From positions 62,001-126,000 of the forward strand of contig NZ_BMPH01000010.1 of the NCBI RefSeq assembly GCF_014647495.1: a DNA stretch of 64,000 bases. The letters are read 5' to 3'. Each line of letters starts with the position of its first letter. Position 1 is the stretch's first letter. The notes under the pieces are model-generated. The model ran no database searches. It saw only the letters and a program-made list of their open reading frames with translations, and was not told the origin of the DNA. The position numbers and the translations under genes are program-made. This DNA comes from Glutamicibacter protophormiae. Lineage in GTDB: Bacteria; Actinomycetota; Actinomycetes; Actinomycetales; Micrococcaceae. Shown here in pieces: positions 45,866 to 61,698 of the stretch.

Positions 45866-45874
45866 AAGCGGTTC

Positions 45875-46345
45875 TTACCAGCGGTAGTGGGCGAATGCCT
45901 TGTTGGACTCGGCCATCTTGTGAGTGTCTTCGCGACGCTTCACAGCTGCACCCAGACCGTTCGAAGCATCCAGGATCTCGTTCATCAGACGCTCGATCAT
46001 GGTCTTCTCGCGGCGAGCCTTCGAGTAGCCAACCAGCCAGCGCAGAGCCAGTGCGGTTGCACGGCCTGGCTTGACCTCAACAGGAACCTGGTAGGTCGCG
46101 CCACCAACACGGCGGGAACGAACCTCAAGGGCCGGACGGATGTTATCCATGGCCTTCTTGAGGGTCGACACTGCGTCGGCGCCGGACTTTGCAGCTGCAC
46201 CTTCGAGTGCACCGTAAACAATGCGCTCTGCGGTGGACTTCTTGCCGTCCACGAGAACCTTGTTGATCAGCTGAGTGACCAATGGGGAATCGTAAACTGG
46301 ATCAGAAACTAGTGGGCGCTTTGGCGCCGGACCCTTACGAGGCAT
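45875..46345 (-). CDS. rpsG: Ribosomal protein S7 (uS7)
   Basis: Head assembly initiator; autogenous repressor of the str operon in E. coli. 156 residues. [37 protein letters not shown] and [24 protein letters not shown] in parts are diagnostic. ATG overlaps the rpsL stop by one base. Confidence 0.98.
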   Translation of the reverse strand: MPRKGPAPKRPLVSDPVYDSPLVTQLINKVLVDGKKSTAERIVYGALEGAAAKSGADAVSTLKKAMDNIRPALEVRSRRVGGATYQVPVEVKPGRATALALRWLVGYSKARREKTMIERLMNEILDASNGLGAAVKRREDTHKMAESNKAFAHYRW

Positions 46346-46719
46346 TACTTACCATCCTTCTTTGCACCGTAGCGGGAACGAGCCTGCTTACGATCCTTCA
46401 CACCCTGGGTATCCAGAGCACCACGAACAATCTTGTAGCGGACACCTGGCAAGTCCTTCACACGACCACCGCGAACGAGCACGATGGAGTGTTCCTGCAG
46501 GTTGTGACCGACACCTGGAATGTAAGCGGTGACCTCAATACCACCGGCAAGGCGCACACGTGCGACCTTACGCAGTGCCGAGTTCGGCTTCTTCGGGGTG
46601 GTGGTGTACACGCGAGTGCACACGCCACGGCGCATTGGGTTGCTCTTAAGGGCAGGAGCCTTGGTCTTTACGACCTTAGGCGAGCGGCCCTTGCGGACCA
46701 GCTGCTGAATAGTAGGCAC
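46345..46719 (-). CDS. rpsL: Ribosomal protein S12 (uS12)
   Basis: Decoding-centre protein. 124 residues. [39 protein letters not shown] and [24 protein letters not shown] in part are conserved; the two lysines linked to streptomycin resistance (in TPKKPNS and VKDLPG) are wild type. GTG at 46717-46719 is chosen because GGAAGGA lies 6-8 bases upstream; an upstream ATG would add 28 unrelated residues. Confidence 0.98.
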   Translation of the reverse strand: MPTIQQLVRKGRSPKVVKTKAPALKSNPMRRGVCTRVYTTTPKKPNSALRKVARVRLAGGIEVTAYIPGVGHNLQEHSIVLVRGGRVKDLPGVRYKIVRGALDTQGVKDRKQARSRYGAKKDGK

Positions 46720-47168
46720 TTTCGTGTCCTTCCATTGTCTAAGTTCTTCGGCACGGCATCGGAGCGGCGGCCTTATGGGGGCTGACACTTTCCTCTGCAG
46801 CACTAACTGCTTGCTTTACCGCCCATCCAGGATCAGAATGTCCCTAGGCGTGCGAAAGTGTGGCATTCGTTGCGCAACCTACCCGCAACCCGGACCGTGT
46901 CCATTTTGCCACACATAAAACAATTGCCTTAACTCTAGCATTAATCGGCCCCTGCACCATGAACAGTAAGCTATCTCACCGTCCGGGCACCGTGCGATTG
47001 CTGCTTGATGCCACCGGCCGGCGAGGAACTTGGCTCCAACCTATCCCCCGCGCGTGAACGCGCCGCCGCCACGAGATGGCGCTCCGTTGAACAGGACATG
47101 GAAGGATTCGCCATTGGAACTAGTAGCTAACTCATGCAGAAGATAAATCTACTTTGACGATCCCGATG
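46720..47168 (-). other. rpsL upstream / PLD-like gene downstream region
   Basis: 449 noncoding bases. The part near rpsL must hold the str operon promoter; TAGAGT near 46931-46936 on the minus strand is a -10 candidate without a convincing -35. No terminator hairpin was found after the PLD-like gene. Confidence 0.35.
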
Positions 47169-48386
47169 CTACTCGCTGACCGGCATGCCGACCTGCACCA
47201 GCCTCCGGGCATTGTCCTGGTAGGCCTTGACCGCCTTGCGGTTGTGCAGTTCCAGGATGGCCTCGTCATTGCGCCGCAGGCTGGTGGAATTGTAATTGTG
47301 GCTGCCGGTGAAGACGAATGAGGAGTCCCCGCGGCGTCCTTCCGGCGAGGCGTTGTCCCGCATTCCGGAAACCACGAGGTACTTCGAGTGCACACGTCCT
47401 GTAGTAGACGTATCCTCTACTGAGCGGTGTTCGATACCCGCTGCAGCCAGGACACCGGCGACCTGCTCGCCGACCGGTCCGGCGGCCACGCTGACGGCGC
47501 AGCCCTGGCTCTTGAGGCGTCCGAGTTCTTCGGCGATGGCGGTGCGCGTATCGTCCCACTCGCTCATGGCGACCGCCACCGTGCTGTTCTTGTTTTTGCA
47601 CTGCAGCTCAGAGAGCCGCTGCGCCACCGGGTCGGCAGCGGCCGCCGGGAAGAAGCGCGCCACCGTTGCTCCGGACGGGCCGCGCGAGGCCTCGGTGCGG
47701 TGGTAATCCGGGGTCTGCTCCATGCGGGCCATGTCCGCATGGTAGGAATGGTAGGCGCGGTACAGCCCGTCATCGCCGGTCACGGTCAACGCATTGTTCC
47801 AGTAGCTCACATGGTTCACATCCGTGACATTGGCAGACGACTGCACCACCACGTTCTGCTGGCCGGAGACCGAGGAGAACAGCGCGAACTTGTTGTGCAT
47901 GCCCTTGGTCCCCTGGCAGGAGCTGGTGTTGCCTTCGGGCGACTTGTTCGAGCACACCGCCACCCAGGAGCCTTGGCTCGTGTCGGTGCCCAGCGTCTTG
48001 ATCAGCCGCGCCGCCGGGGCCTTGGAAATCTGCCAGCCGTCCATCACCACCTGGATATTGACTCCGCGCGCGTGGGCCGCCAGCAGCTGGTCGACGTAGT
48101 CTTCACCGCTCTGCCCCGAGATCACGAAGGCCGCCAGCGAAATGGTGGAACCTGCATCGGCCTGCTTGAAGTAGGAGCACAGCCGTTCGGCAACCGCTCC
48201 GGCCGTATCCTGCAACGGATCGGAGAACACCGCGCCGGTTTCCACCTTCACCAGCGGCGCCGCGGCGCAGGGCAATTCGGGCTGCTTGCCTGGGTCGATC
48301 CGCTGCGCGGCCTGTGCCGGCAGGGTGCTGAAGAGCAGACCGAGTCCCATGGCCCCTGCTGCGATGGCCTTCAATGTCGTGTTCAA
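47169..48386 (-). CDS. Secreted phospholipase D-like protein with variant HKD motifs
   Basis: About 405 residues. A signal peptide (KAIAAGAMGLGLLFSTLPAQAAQ) ends near residue 27. Two PLD-type modules follow: the first has MHNKFALFS near residue 165 and QSSANVTDVNHVSYWNN; the second has VHSKYLVVS near residue 340 and FTGSHNYNSTSLRRNDEAILEL. In both, the HxKx4D motif has Ser in place of Asp. The His and Lys needed for phosphoryl transfer remain. TTG at 48384-48386 gives a clean signal peptide and has AAAGGAG 11 bases upstream; a GTG at 48452 would add 22 residues. Isolated between rpsL and rpoC. Substrate (lipid or nucleic acid) unknown. Confidence 0.82.
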   Translation of the reverse strand: MNTTLKAIAAGAMGLGLLFSTLPAQAAQRIDPGKQPELPCAAAPLVKVETGAVFSDPLQDTAGAVAERLCSYFKQADAGSTISLAAFVISGQSGEDYVDQLLAAHARGVNIQVVMDGWQISKAPAARLIKTLGTDTSQGSWVAVCSNKSPEGNTSSCQGTKGMHNKFALFSSVSGQQNVVVQSSANVTDVNHVSYWNNALTVTGDDGLYRAYHSYHADMARMEQTPDYHRTEASRGPSGATVARFFPAAAADPVAQRLSELQCKNKNSTVAVAMSEWDDTRTAIAEELGRLKSQGCAVSVAAGPVGEQVAGVLAAAGIEHRSVEDTSTTGRVHSKYLVVSGMRDNASPEGRRGDSSFVFTGSHNYNSTSLRRNDEAILELHNRKAVKAYQDNARRLVQVGMPVSE

Positions 48387-48525
48387 CTTCTCCGAGTCTC
48401 CTTTGCGGTTCGTGGCGGGTGTCGGGGATCTCCCCCGCCCGCGGTCAACCACTGCACCGTTTCATCCCTGGATGAGCAAAGGGTAACTGCACGGTGAACA
48501 GATGCTTTCCGGCTTAAATGCGGAA

Positions 48526-48559
48526 GCGCCCGCCGCACACTTGCGTGTGCGGCGGGCGC
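48526..48559 (-). terminator. Terminator of rpoB-rpoC
   Basis: Perfect 15-bp stem GCGCCCGCCGCACAC / GTGTGCGGCGGGCGC with a TTGC tetraloop, 40 bases after the rpoC stop. No U tract; only TTCC follows. Confidence 0.8.
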
Positions 48560-48599
48560 CCTACGAGCTAGCTAGCTGCCAGCCTCGGTGCCGTCCGGT

Positions 48600-52490
<3,891 letters not shown>

Positions 52491-52589
52491 ATGGTCCTTT
52501 TCTCTCTTCTTTGGTGTCTGAAGTCGATACGAATAAGTCGGTGTGCGGCGCGGCCGCCCGGGCTGTGCAGTCCGGGCGGCTGCGCCGGA

Positions 52590-56096
<3,507 letters not shown>

Positions 56097-56148
56097 GATG
56101 GATCCTTCCAAAGACCGTCAGGTTTCCGAACGCTTACCGTGCTAAGGT

Positions 56149-56166
56149 GCCTGTCATAGGACAGGC
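56149..56166 (-). other. Hairpin in the rpoB leader
   Basis: GCCTGTC / GACAGGC, perfect 7-bp stem with a 4-base loop, about 50 bases upstream of the rpoB start and within its predicted leader. Function unknown. Confidence 0.6.
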
Positions 56167-56237
56167 CCTCATTTTTCGTCCACGAGACCCACCGCTATAT
56201 GAAGGCCGCGCGCGCAAACAGTAAGGCGCAAATTTCA

Positions 56238-56266
56238 ACCTTACCGGAGGAATTTGCACTTGTCGA
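56238..56266 (-). promoter_or_regulatory. rpoB-rpoC promoter
   Basis: Minus strand: TCGACA at 56261-56266, 17-base spacer, TAAGGT at 56238-56243. The -35 differs from TTGACA at one base and the -10 fits TANNNT. Same elements as at the tRNA-Trp promoter. The start site would be near 56231, leaving a leader of about 135 bases. Confidence 0.6.
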
Positions 56267-56810
56267 CACCTCCGCCCGGAATCCGTGCTATAGTTTTGGG
56301 TTCTGCTCACGCAGGTCGGCCCCCACGCATCCCTGGATCCCGGGTTTCCCGCGGTATTCCGCGCGCCCCACTCCCCCGGGTCGACACTTTTCCCAGATGA
56401 TTCCGGCATTTTTTACGCGCCGAAAGCATCATCCGCATATGAACTGGTTCACATTCCAATCGCGCGGATTCGCGGGAAAACCTCAACGTGCGATTAGTCA
56501 CAGCAGCGCAGTGCGGCCGTTGGTGCTGCATCCAGGGGCCAGAATGACGCGGTTTTCTGCGACCTTCGAAAATTTTCCCGCTTCGTGACTTCCGAACCTC
56601 GGCGATCGGCCCCATCATCGCGGCAACGGGTGTTGGTGCTTTTCTTACGGCTCGCCCCGCCCGCAACTGGGCATCGCTACGGCGAGTATCGCATCGGCAT
56701 ACGCCCCTTGCCGATTCTTCTGCACTAGGCTCAGCTATAAGCACGCCGCGGTCGCTGCGCTGCGCATCTGGATTGCGACCAGCCTGGTCACGTGATGAGG
56801 AGTAGTTTCA

Positions 56811-57308
56811 ATGTCGGATCTGAAGTCGTCGGAAGCAATGACCCGCGTTCTGTTGGATGCCGCGCGGCGCGAGGTGCCGATCGACATCGTGCCCCGCGCT
56901 GCGGCGAAGTCCCTAGAGGAAGCCGCCGAACTGCTGGGTGTGGTTCCCGAGCACCTGCTCAAGACCCTGGTGCTCAAGCGTTCGGACGATTCTTTCGTCT
57001 TCGCCCTGATTCCGGGCGGCCGGAAGCTGGATTGGCCCAAGATCCGCGCGGTGCTCCAGGTCAACAAGCTCTCCTTACCCGATGCGCAGACCGCATTGGC
57101 CGTGACGCATTACGCGCGCGGCACCATCACGCCTTTTGGCTCCCATACCGCATTGCCGGTCATCATCGACGCCAGCGTTTTCGCAGAGCCGGTACCGGAA
57201 CGCGTGGCCATGGGCAGCGGTGATCCGCTGCATGGGCTGCTGGTGGATCCCCAAGACCTGGTCAGCGGCTTTGAGGCCACGATTGCCGATATTTCGACTC
57301 CGGAATAG
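56811..57308 (+). CDS. YbaK/EbsC-family aminoacyl-tRNA deacylase
   Basis: 165 residues of the YbaK/ProX fold that removes mischarged amino acids from tRNA in trans. LLGVVPEHLLKTLVLKRSDDSFVFALIPGGRKLDW in parts carries the conserved Lys; GTITPFGSHTALPVIID and the glycine-rich GSGDPLHGLLVDPQDL are typical. ATG at 56811 with GATGAGGAG 8 bases upstream. The exact substrate tRNA is not given by the sequence. Its 3' end overlaps the convergent acyltransferase by 47 bases. Confidence 0.88.
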   Translation: MSDLKSSEAMTRVLLDAARREVPIDIVPRAAAKSLEEAAELLGVVPEHLLKTLVLKRSDDSFVFALIPGGRKLDWPKIRAVLQVNKLSLPDAQTALAVTHYARGTITPFGSHTALPVIIDASVFAEPVPERVAMGSGDPLHGLLVDPQDLVSGFEATIADISTPE

Positions 57309-58449
57309 CCACGTCGGGCTTCGCAAAGACGATCCGGACTGCGGCCTTGGCCTTGGTCAGTCCCGCGATGGTGCCATTGCGCAGGAGCAGGCCCAGCGGA
57401 TTCTCGATGAACCGCACGACCGCGTAGGACCACAGCATCAGCACCGCGATGGTGCCGGCCAAGAGGAGATACTTGTTCACATGGCCATGCAGCTGCTCGA
57501 TAATCCACCATCCCCAAAGCTGATGGAACAAGTACAGCGGGAAGGTCAGGGACCCCGCCACGGCCAGCCATTTGGCTTGGACATGTTTCAGCGGGGTTAG
57601 TGTGCACAGGGCCAGCAGGCCCACGCAGAGCACGATCAGCAGCTGGAAATGCCATGCGGGCACGTGCATGTTCGACAACTGCAACGCGTCTTCACTGCCC
57701 TTCAGGCCCGTGAAGTAGGCGGCAATCACCGTATTGAATGCCACGGCCAACCAGCGCAGCACGCTGTGTCCGCTGCGGTAGATCAGGTAGAGCACCATGC
57801 CTGCGGCGAACAGTGCAGCATAAGGGCCCGCGATCCATTCCTGGAGCTTGGCGTAGCTGGTGAAGTGCAGGTAGAGGCCCAAAGCCGGCCAGAGCACCGA
57901 GAGCAGCATGATCGATTTGTTGGTGATCAAGCCGCAAAGCAGCATCACGCCCAGCAGGATGTAGAAGCGCAGCTCGACCCAGAGCGTCCAATACACGCCG
58001 TCGAGATGCCGCACCTCGAAAGCCGTTTGCATCATGGTCAAATTCGGCAGGATGTCAGAGGGGGCGCGTCCATCGGCGATCGATGGCCAAATCACGAAGG
58101 ACAACAGGGCCGCGGCGAGCACGGCGACCCAATAGGCGGGATAGAGCCTGCCCACGCGCGATCCGATGAACTGGATGACTGATTTCCCCTGCAACGACAT
58201 CAGGATGACGAATCCGGAGATCAGGAAGAACAGTTGGACGCCGATTTGGCCGTAGCGGGTTGCCACGGAGAGCACTGGCCAGGCATCGGGGGCATACTGG
58301 CCCCAAAAATTGTGGCCCCACGCGGTGTAGTGATAGAGGACTACGACCACTGCGGCGGTGATGCGTAGACCGTCCAGCAAACCCAAGCGCGGGGCTGGTT
58401 TACGCTTCTGAAGGGTATCGCTTTTTGGCACGCTAACAAGCTTAAACAC
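57262..58449 (-). CDS. Acyltransferase family 3 (OafA/YrhL-like) membrane protein
   Basis: 395 residues with about ten hydrophobic helices. The opening LGLLDGLRITAAVVVVLYHYTAWG has the catalytic His (YHY) and Arg; GQIGVQLFFLISGFVILMS and SRVGRLYPAYWVAVLAA follow as in the family, and WTLWVELRFYIL holds the conserved Glu. Such proteins acetylate or acylate surface sugars from the cytoplasmic membrane. Start GTG at 58447-58449 is the longest; GTG at 58429-58431 is equally possible because TAAGCT lies 7 bases before it. Lies between rplL and the YbaK-type gene; might modify the glycan made by the 8-14 kb cluster, but that is a guess. Confidence 0.88.
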   Translation of the reverse strand: MFKLVSVPKSDTLQKRKPAPRLGLLDGLRITAAVVVVLYHYTAWGHNFWGQYAPDAWPVLSVATRYGQIGVQLFFLISGFVILMSLQGKSVIQFIGSRVGRLYPAYWVAVLAAALLSFVIWPSIADGRAPSDILPNLTMMQTAFEVRHLDGVYWTLWVELRFYILLGVMLLCGLITNKSIMLLSVLWPALGLYLHFTSYAKLQEWIAGPYAALFAAGMVLYLIYRSGHSVLRWLAVAFNTVIAAYFTGLKGSEDALQLSNMHVPAWHFQLLIVLCVGLLALCTLTPLKHVQAKWLAVAGSLTFPLYLFHQLWGWWIIEQLHGHVNKYLLLAGTIAVLMLWSYAVVRFIENPLGLLLRNGTIAGLTKAKAAVRIVFAKPDVAIPESKYRQSWPQSR

Positions 58450-58517
58450 TGAACCTATAAAAACGCTGTTAATAGAAACGTTATAAAGGTATTTCTAAGT
58501 ATTCATTCAGTTAACGG

Positions 58518-58553
58518 CCAAGGGCCCACAGATCGAAATCTGTGGACCCTTGG
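58518..58553 (-). terminator. Terminator of rplJ-rplL
   Basis: CCAAGGG-CCACAGAT / ATCTGTGG-CCCTTGG, 15 pairs with one mismatch and a CGAA tetraloop, 27 bases after the rplL stop. Followed by GCCGTTAAC, no U tract. Confidence 0.8.
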
Positions 58554-58579
58554 TAATAAGTTGCGAGTGACCGCGTAAC

Positions 58580-58954
58580 TTACTTAACGGTAACGGTTGC
58601 ACCGGCAGCTTCGAGGGCTTCCTTGGCCTTCTCAGCAGCGTCCTTTGCAACACCCTCAAGCAGAGCCTTAGGAGCTGCGTCAACGAGCTCCTTAGCTTCC
58701 TTCAGGCCCAGGGAAGTCAGTGCGCGAACTTCCTTGATGACTGCGATCTTCTTGTCGCCAGCCGCCTCCAGAACTACGTCGAATTCGGTCTGCTCTTCAG
58801 CAGCGGCTTCTGCGCCGGCAGCCGGACCTGCAACTGCAACAGCAGCAGCGGTAACGTCGAAGGTCTCTTCGAATTCCTTAACGAACTCGGAGAGCTCGAT
58901 GATGGTCATTTCCTTGAATGCGGAAAGCAGCTCTTCGTTGGTGAGCTTCGCCAT
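58580..58954 (-). CDS. rplL: Ribosomal protein L7/L12 (bL12)
   Basis: Stalk protein that recruits translational GTPases. 124 residues. The N-terminal dimerisation helix [27 protein letters not shown] in parts, an Ala/Gly/Glu hinge near residues 36-55, and the C-terminal domain [28 protein letters not shown] in parts are present. 71 bases after rplJ. Confidence 0.98.
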   Translation of the reverse strand: MAKLTNEELLSAFKEMTIIELSEFVKEFEETFDVTAAAVAVAGPAAGAEAAAEEQTEFDVVLEAAGDKKIAVIKEVRALTSLGLKEAKELVDAAPKALLEGVAKDAAEKAKEALEAAGATVTVK

Positions 58955-59025
58955 GGTCGGCGTCCTTTCGGTTTTGGCCTTGCGGCCTATGAATTTGGGT
59001 TACGTTGCGAGAGAATCTCGAAAGC

Positions 59026-59547
59026 TTAGGCTTCTGCCGGGGCTTCCTCGGCGGCAGCGCCACCGTTCTCTTCGAGCTTTGCACGCAGGGCGTCGACGAC
59101 GCGGGCAGCGGCGGAAGCTGGAGCCTGCAGCACGGCAGCAACACGTGCCAGCTGAGTCTCGCGCGATTCCAGTGCAGCCAGGGCTTCGATGCCAGCCGTG
59201 TCAAGTGCCTTGCCTTCGAACCAACCGGTCTTGATAACCAGCTTTTCGTTGACCTTGGCGAACTCCGTGAGGCTCTTTGCGGCAGCAACTGCATCGCCCT
59301 TAATGAAGGCGATAGCGGTCGGACCGGAAAGCTGGTCATCGAAAGCTTCGATGCCGGCTTCCTTCGCTGCGATAGCGGTCAAGGTGTTCTTCACAACGGC
59401 GTACTTGGTCTCCTGACCAAGCGAGCGGCGCAGATCCTTGAGCTGTGCAACGGTAAGCCCACGGTATTCGGTCAAGACAGCCGCAGACGAATCTTTGAAG
59501 TCAGCAGTGATCTCTTCAATCGCTGCAGTCTTGCTCGGGGTTGCCAT
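59026..59547 (-). CDS. rplJ: Ribosomal protein L10 (uL10)
   Basis: Stalk base that binds L7/L12 dimers and, in many bacteria, represses its own operon. 173 residues. FKDSSAAVLTEYRGLTVAQL, LRRSLGQETKYAVVKNTL and GPTAIAFIKGDAVAAAK are conserved; the C-terminal helix for L7/L12 is Ala-rich and the last 20 residues acidic. GGAAGGAG precedes the ATG. A structured L10 leader with an attenuator lies upstream. Confidence 0.98.
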   Translation of the reverse strand: MATPSKTAAIEEITADFKDSSAAVLTEYRGLTVAQLKDLRRSLGQETKYAVVKNTLTAIAAKEAGIEAFDDQLSGPTAIAFIKGDAVAAAKSLTEFAKVNEKLVIKTGWFEGKALDTAGIEALAALESRETQLARVAAVLQAPASAAARVVDALRAKLEENGGAAAEEAPAEA

Positions 59548-59589
59548 AACACTCCTTCCGGGGATTTGTTCGGTACCGTTTCATAACCG

Positions 59590-59727
59590 GCGAGGCCATA
59601 AAAAAGGCCCCGCGCAGGAGCACAGGGCAGTTTAACTCATTCAAGTCAAAGCAAATCTATGAAACCTGCGTTGGTTGTCCTTGCGGACCTTTAGGAGCAT
59701 AAATGCTCAACCGACGGTCTTCGGTAT
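59590..59727 (-). ncRNA. L10 leader (autoregulatory mRNA leader)
   Basis: Minus strand, between the rplJ promoter and rplJ. It opens CCGAAGACCGTCGGTTG, continues TAAAGGTCCGCAAGGAC and AACCAACGCAGG, and ends in an intrinsic terminator. These conserved blocks match what I know of the L10 leader family, where L10(L12)4 binding favours early termination. The ACCGTCGGTTG and CAACCAACG segments can pair. Confidence 0.8.
59600..59628 (-). terminator. Attenuator in the rplJ leader
   Basis: In RNA, GCCCUGUGC and GCGCGGGGC form a 9-bp stem (two G-U pairs) around a UCCU loop, followed by C and six U. It lies 53 bases before the rplJ ATG, inside the leader. Right after it GGGGCC...GGCCUC can form a competing short stem. 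Confidence 0.8.
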
Positions 59728-59731
59728 TTCT

Positions 59732-59761
59732 ATTGTAGGCATGCGTCATGCCCTCATCCAA
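59732..59761 (-). promoter_or_regulatory. rplJ-rplL promoter
   Basis: Minus strand: TTGGAT at 59756-59761, 18-base spacer, TACAAT at 59732-59737. The start site near 59725 coincides with the beginning of the L10 leader. Confidence 0.65.
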
Positions 59762-59814
59762 ATTCAGCGACATCGACAGGGAGGTGATCCTGCCCACGCG
59801 ATTCGCGATTTAAA

Positions 59815-59951
59815 AAGACAAGGCCTGCATCTAGCACTTGGGGGACGCTAGATGCAGGCTACTTGTCGATGAATAAGCTTTGGGGAAACTTACCCATCCA
59901 GCGCCTGCATAGTCTTGGGGGTCCCATGCAGACACCGCTGAATAACTCAGT
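59815..59951 (-). ncRNA. 6C-type small RNA
   Basis: Minus strand. Two stem-loops with C-rich loops: CTGCAT...ATGCAG (59905-59931) enclosing GACCCCCAAG, and a 13-bp stem GCCTGCATCTAGC / GCTAGATGCAGGC (59823-59859) enclosing GTCCCCCAAGT, followed by CTTGTCTTTTT. Two conserved hairpins with runs of C in the loops define the actinobacterial 6C RNA family. TACCAT at 59958-59963 is a suitable -10, giving an RNA of about 135 bases; the exact 5' end is uncertain. No protein frame fits. Confidence 0.75.
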
Positions 59952-59957
59952 GCTTCA

Positions 59958-59963
59958 ATGGTA
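59958..59963 (-). promoter_or_regulatory. Candidate -10 box of the 6C-type RNA
   Basis: TACCAT on the minus strand with TCTGTG or TTCTGT 17-18 bases upstream as a weak -35. Confidence 0.4.
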
Positions 59964-60364
59964 ACATTTCTTGCTCGCGACACAGAACCGAAAGCTGGCA
60001 AATTCCAATGAATTTCCCATGTTTTCAGGGGTTGGGAGCCCGGAAACCGCGAGATCATGGGGTTAAACGCATGATGAAATAATTTGAACTCATTTGCATG
60101 TTTATGCGCTAGCGGCCAATCTCGGCGCTTTCTCGGGATTCCCGCGGCCGCGCTTCCTGGCGGGTTCTCCACCTTCCGACTCCGGTCCGGGGCAAAACGG
60201 AACCTGGGCCCAGAAGGCGCCCTCGACGCATCTCCGCTCGCAAGCTCTCCCCCACCATGTGTAGCCGGGGCAGCCGGCGCAGCGGATCGCCAACCTGCGC
60301 TGCAGGCCCGAGCACTGCTTGGCACGGACCGGCTGGGCCCGGGACAGACCGAAGCTGTAACGCA
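59964..60364. other. Noncoding region between rplA terminator and the small RNA
   Basis: About 400 bases with no gene, repeat or fold that can be supported beyond the -35 of the small RNA. Confidence 0.4.
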
Positions 60365-60410
60365 AAAGCCCGCGGGCTCCACCACGATCAGTGATGGAGC
60401 CCGCGGGCTC
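60365..60410 (-). terminator. Terminator of rplK-rplA
   Basis: AGCCCGCGGGCTCCA / TGGAGCCCGCGGGCT, 15-bp perfect stem plus partial pairing of the loop, followed in the minus direction by TTTTGCG; 16 bases after the rplA stop. Confidence 0.9.
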
Positions 60411-60426
60411 AGCCAAGCTCTAAAGC

Positions 60427-61128
60427 CTAGGCCTCAACGCGGGTTACGTTCGAGTCAACAGGGATGCCTGGACCGAAGGTGGTGGCGATGGTGGCCTTCG
60501 AGATGTAGCGACCCTTCGAAGCCGAAGGCTTCAGGCGCATAACCTCATCCAGTGCAGCTGCGTAGTTCTCGGTCAGCTGCTTGGCATCGAACGAAGCCTT
60601 GCCAATGATGAAGTGCAGGTTCGAATGCTTGTCGACGCGGAAGTCGATCTTGCCGCCCTTGATGTCGTTGACAGCCTTGGCCACATCCATGGTCACGGTG
60701 CCGGTCTTAGGGTTTGGCATCAGGTTACGTGGGCCGAGGATCTTACCCAGGCGGCCAACCTTGCCCATCAGGTCCGGGGTAGCAACCGCTGCGTCGAAGT
60801 CGGTCCAGCCGCCCTGGATCTTCTCGATCAGGTCGTCCGAGCCAACGAAGTCGGCGCCGGCTTCGCGGGCTGCCTCAGCCTTGTCACCGTTGGCGAAAAC
60901 AACCACGCGAGCGGTCTTGCCGGTGCCGTGTGGCAGGTTCACGGTGCCGCGAACCATCTGGTCGGCCTTACGTGGGTCAACACCCAGGCGGAATGCAACC
61001 TCAACGGTCGACTGGGTCTTGTCGCCAGCGATCTCCTTGGCCAGGGCGATTGCCTCGGCTGGAGCGTAGAACTTGTCAGCCTCGATCTTAGCCGCGGCGG
61101 CTACATATGCTTTGCTGCGCTTTGCCAT
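60427..61128 (-). CDS. rplA: Ribosomal protein L1 (uL1)
   Basis: L1-stalk protein that moves deacylated tRNA and often represses rplK-rplA. 233 residues. [46 protein letters not shown] in parts and [21 protein letters not shown] in parts are diagnostic. ATG at 61126-61128 with AGGAGA 9 bases upstream; the open frame continues upstream without conservation. 138 bases after rplK. Confidence 0.98.
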   Translation of the reverse strand: MAKRSKAYVAAAAKIEADKFYAPAEAIALAKEIAGDKTQSTVEVAFRLGVDPRKADQMVRGTVNLPHGTGKTARVVVFANGDKAEAAREAGADFVGSDDLIEKIQGGWTDFDAAVATPDLMGKVGRLGKILGPRNLMPNPKTGTVTMDVAKAVNDIKGGKIDFRVDKHSNLHFIIGKASFDAKQLTENYAAALDEVMRLKPSASKGRYISKATIATTFGPGIPVDSNVTRVEA

Positions 61129-61266
61129 CTGCGTTATCTCCTTATGCAGTCGTGGTCGTATGGACCGCGCGGGGTCCTGCCACGGGCGAAAGTCCAGGTG
61201 AACTGTTCGCCTTTTCTTGAATTCTTGAGTGTCCTTCACCCATGGGGTGAATGACCGAAGGCGTTA

Positions 61267-61698
61267 TTAGCCTTCTACGGTCACGCCCATGGAGCGAGCG
61301 GTGCCGGCGATGATCTTGGCTGCTGCAGCCAGATCGTTGGCGTTGAGGTCAGCCATCTTGGAGGTGGCGATTTCCTCAACCTGTGCCTGGGTCAGGTTTG
61401 CAACCTTGTCGGTGTGCGGAACACCCGAACCCTTGGCGATGCCGGCAGCCTTCTTGATCAGCTCAGCTGCAGGTGGGGTCTTGGTGATGAAAGTGAACGA
61501 ACGGTCTTCGTACACGGTGATTTCAACTGGAATCACGTTACCGCGCTGCGACTCGGTGGCAGCGTTGTAAGCCTTGCAGAATTCCATGATGTTGACGCCG
61601 TGCTGGCCAAGTGCAGGACCAATTGGAGGAGCTGGGTTAGCAGCACCTGCCTGGATCTGCAGCTTGATGAGTCCGGTGACCTTTTTCTTTGGGGCCAT
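61267..61698 (-). CDS. rplK: Ribosomal protein L11 (uL11)
   Basis: GTPase-centre protein and RelA/thiostrepton site. 143 residues. [34 protein letters not shown] in parts (with the two conserved prolines), and the C-terminal [26 protein letters not shown], in part, are typical. ATG at 61696-61698, with AAGGACCCGAC upstream. First of the rplK-rplA pair, 127 bases after nusG. Confidence 0.98.
   Translation of the reverse strand: MAPKKKVTGLIKLQIQAGAANPAPPIGPALGQHGVNIMEFCKAYNAATESQRGNVIPVEITVYEDRSFTFITKTPPAAELIKKAAGIAKGSGVPHTDKVANLTQAQVEEIATSKMADLNANDLAAAAKIIAGTARSMGVTVEG

Larger units (their letters stand above)
56097..56810 (-). other. 714-base region between ybaK-type gene and rpoB
   Basis: Noncoding in all frames by codon use and conservation. 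The rpoB-proximal part holds a promoter (56238-56266) and a leader hairpin (56149-56166). The distal 500 bases are less GC-rich in places and show no gene, tRNA or repeat I can support; they also carry the plus-strand promoter of the YbaK-type gene, not assigned. Confidence 0.45.

Noticed and set aside
59831-60385. A 184-codon open frame over the 6C-type RNA
   Set aside because: It runs through RNA hairpins and a terminator, has no ribosome site and a low-complexity product.
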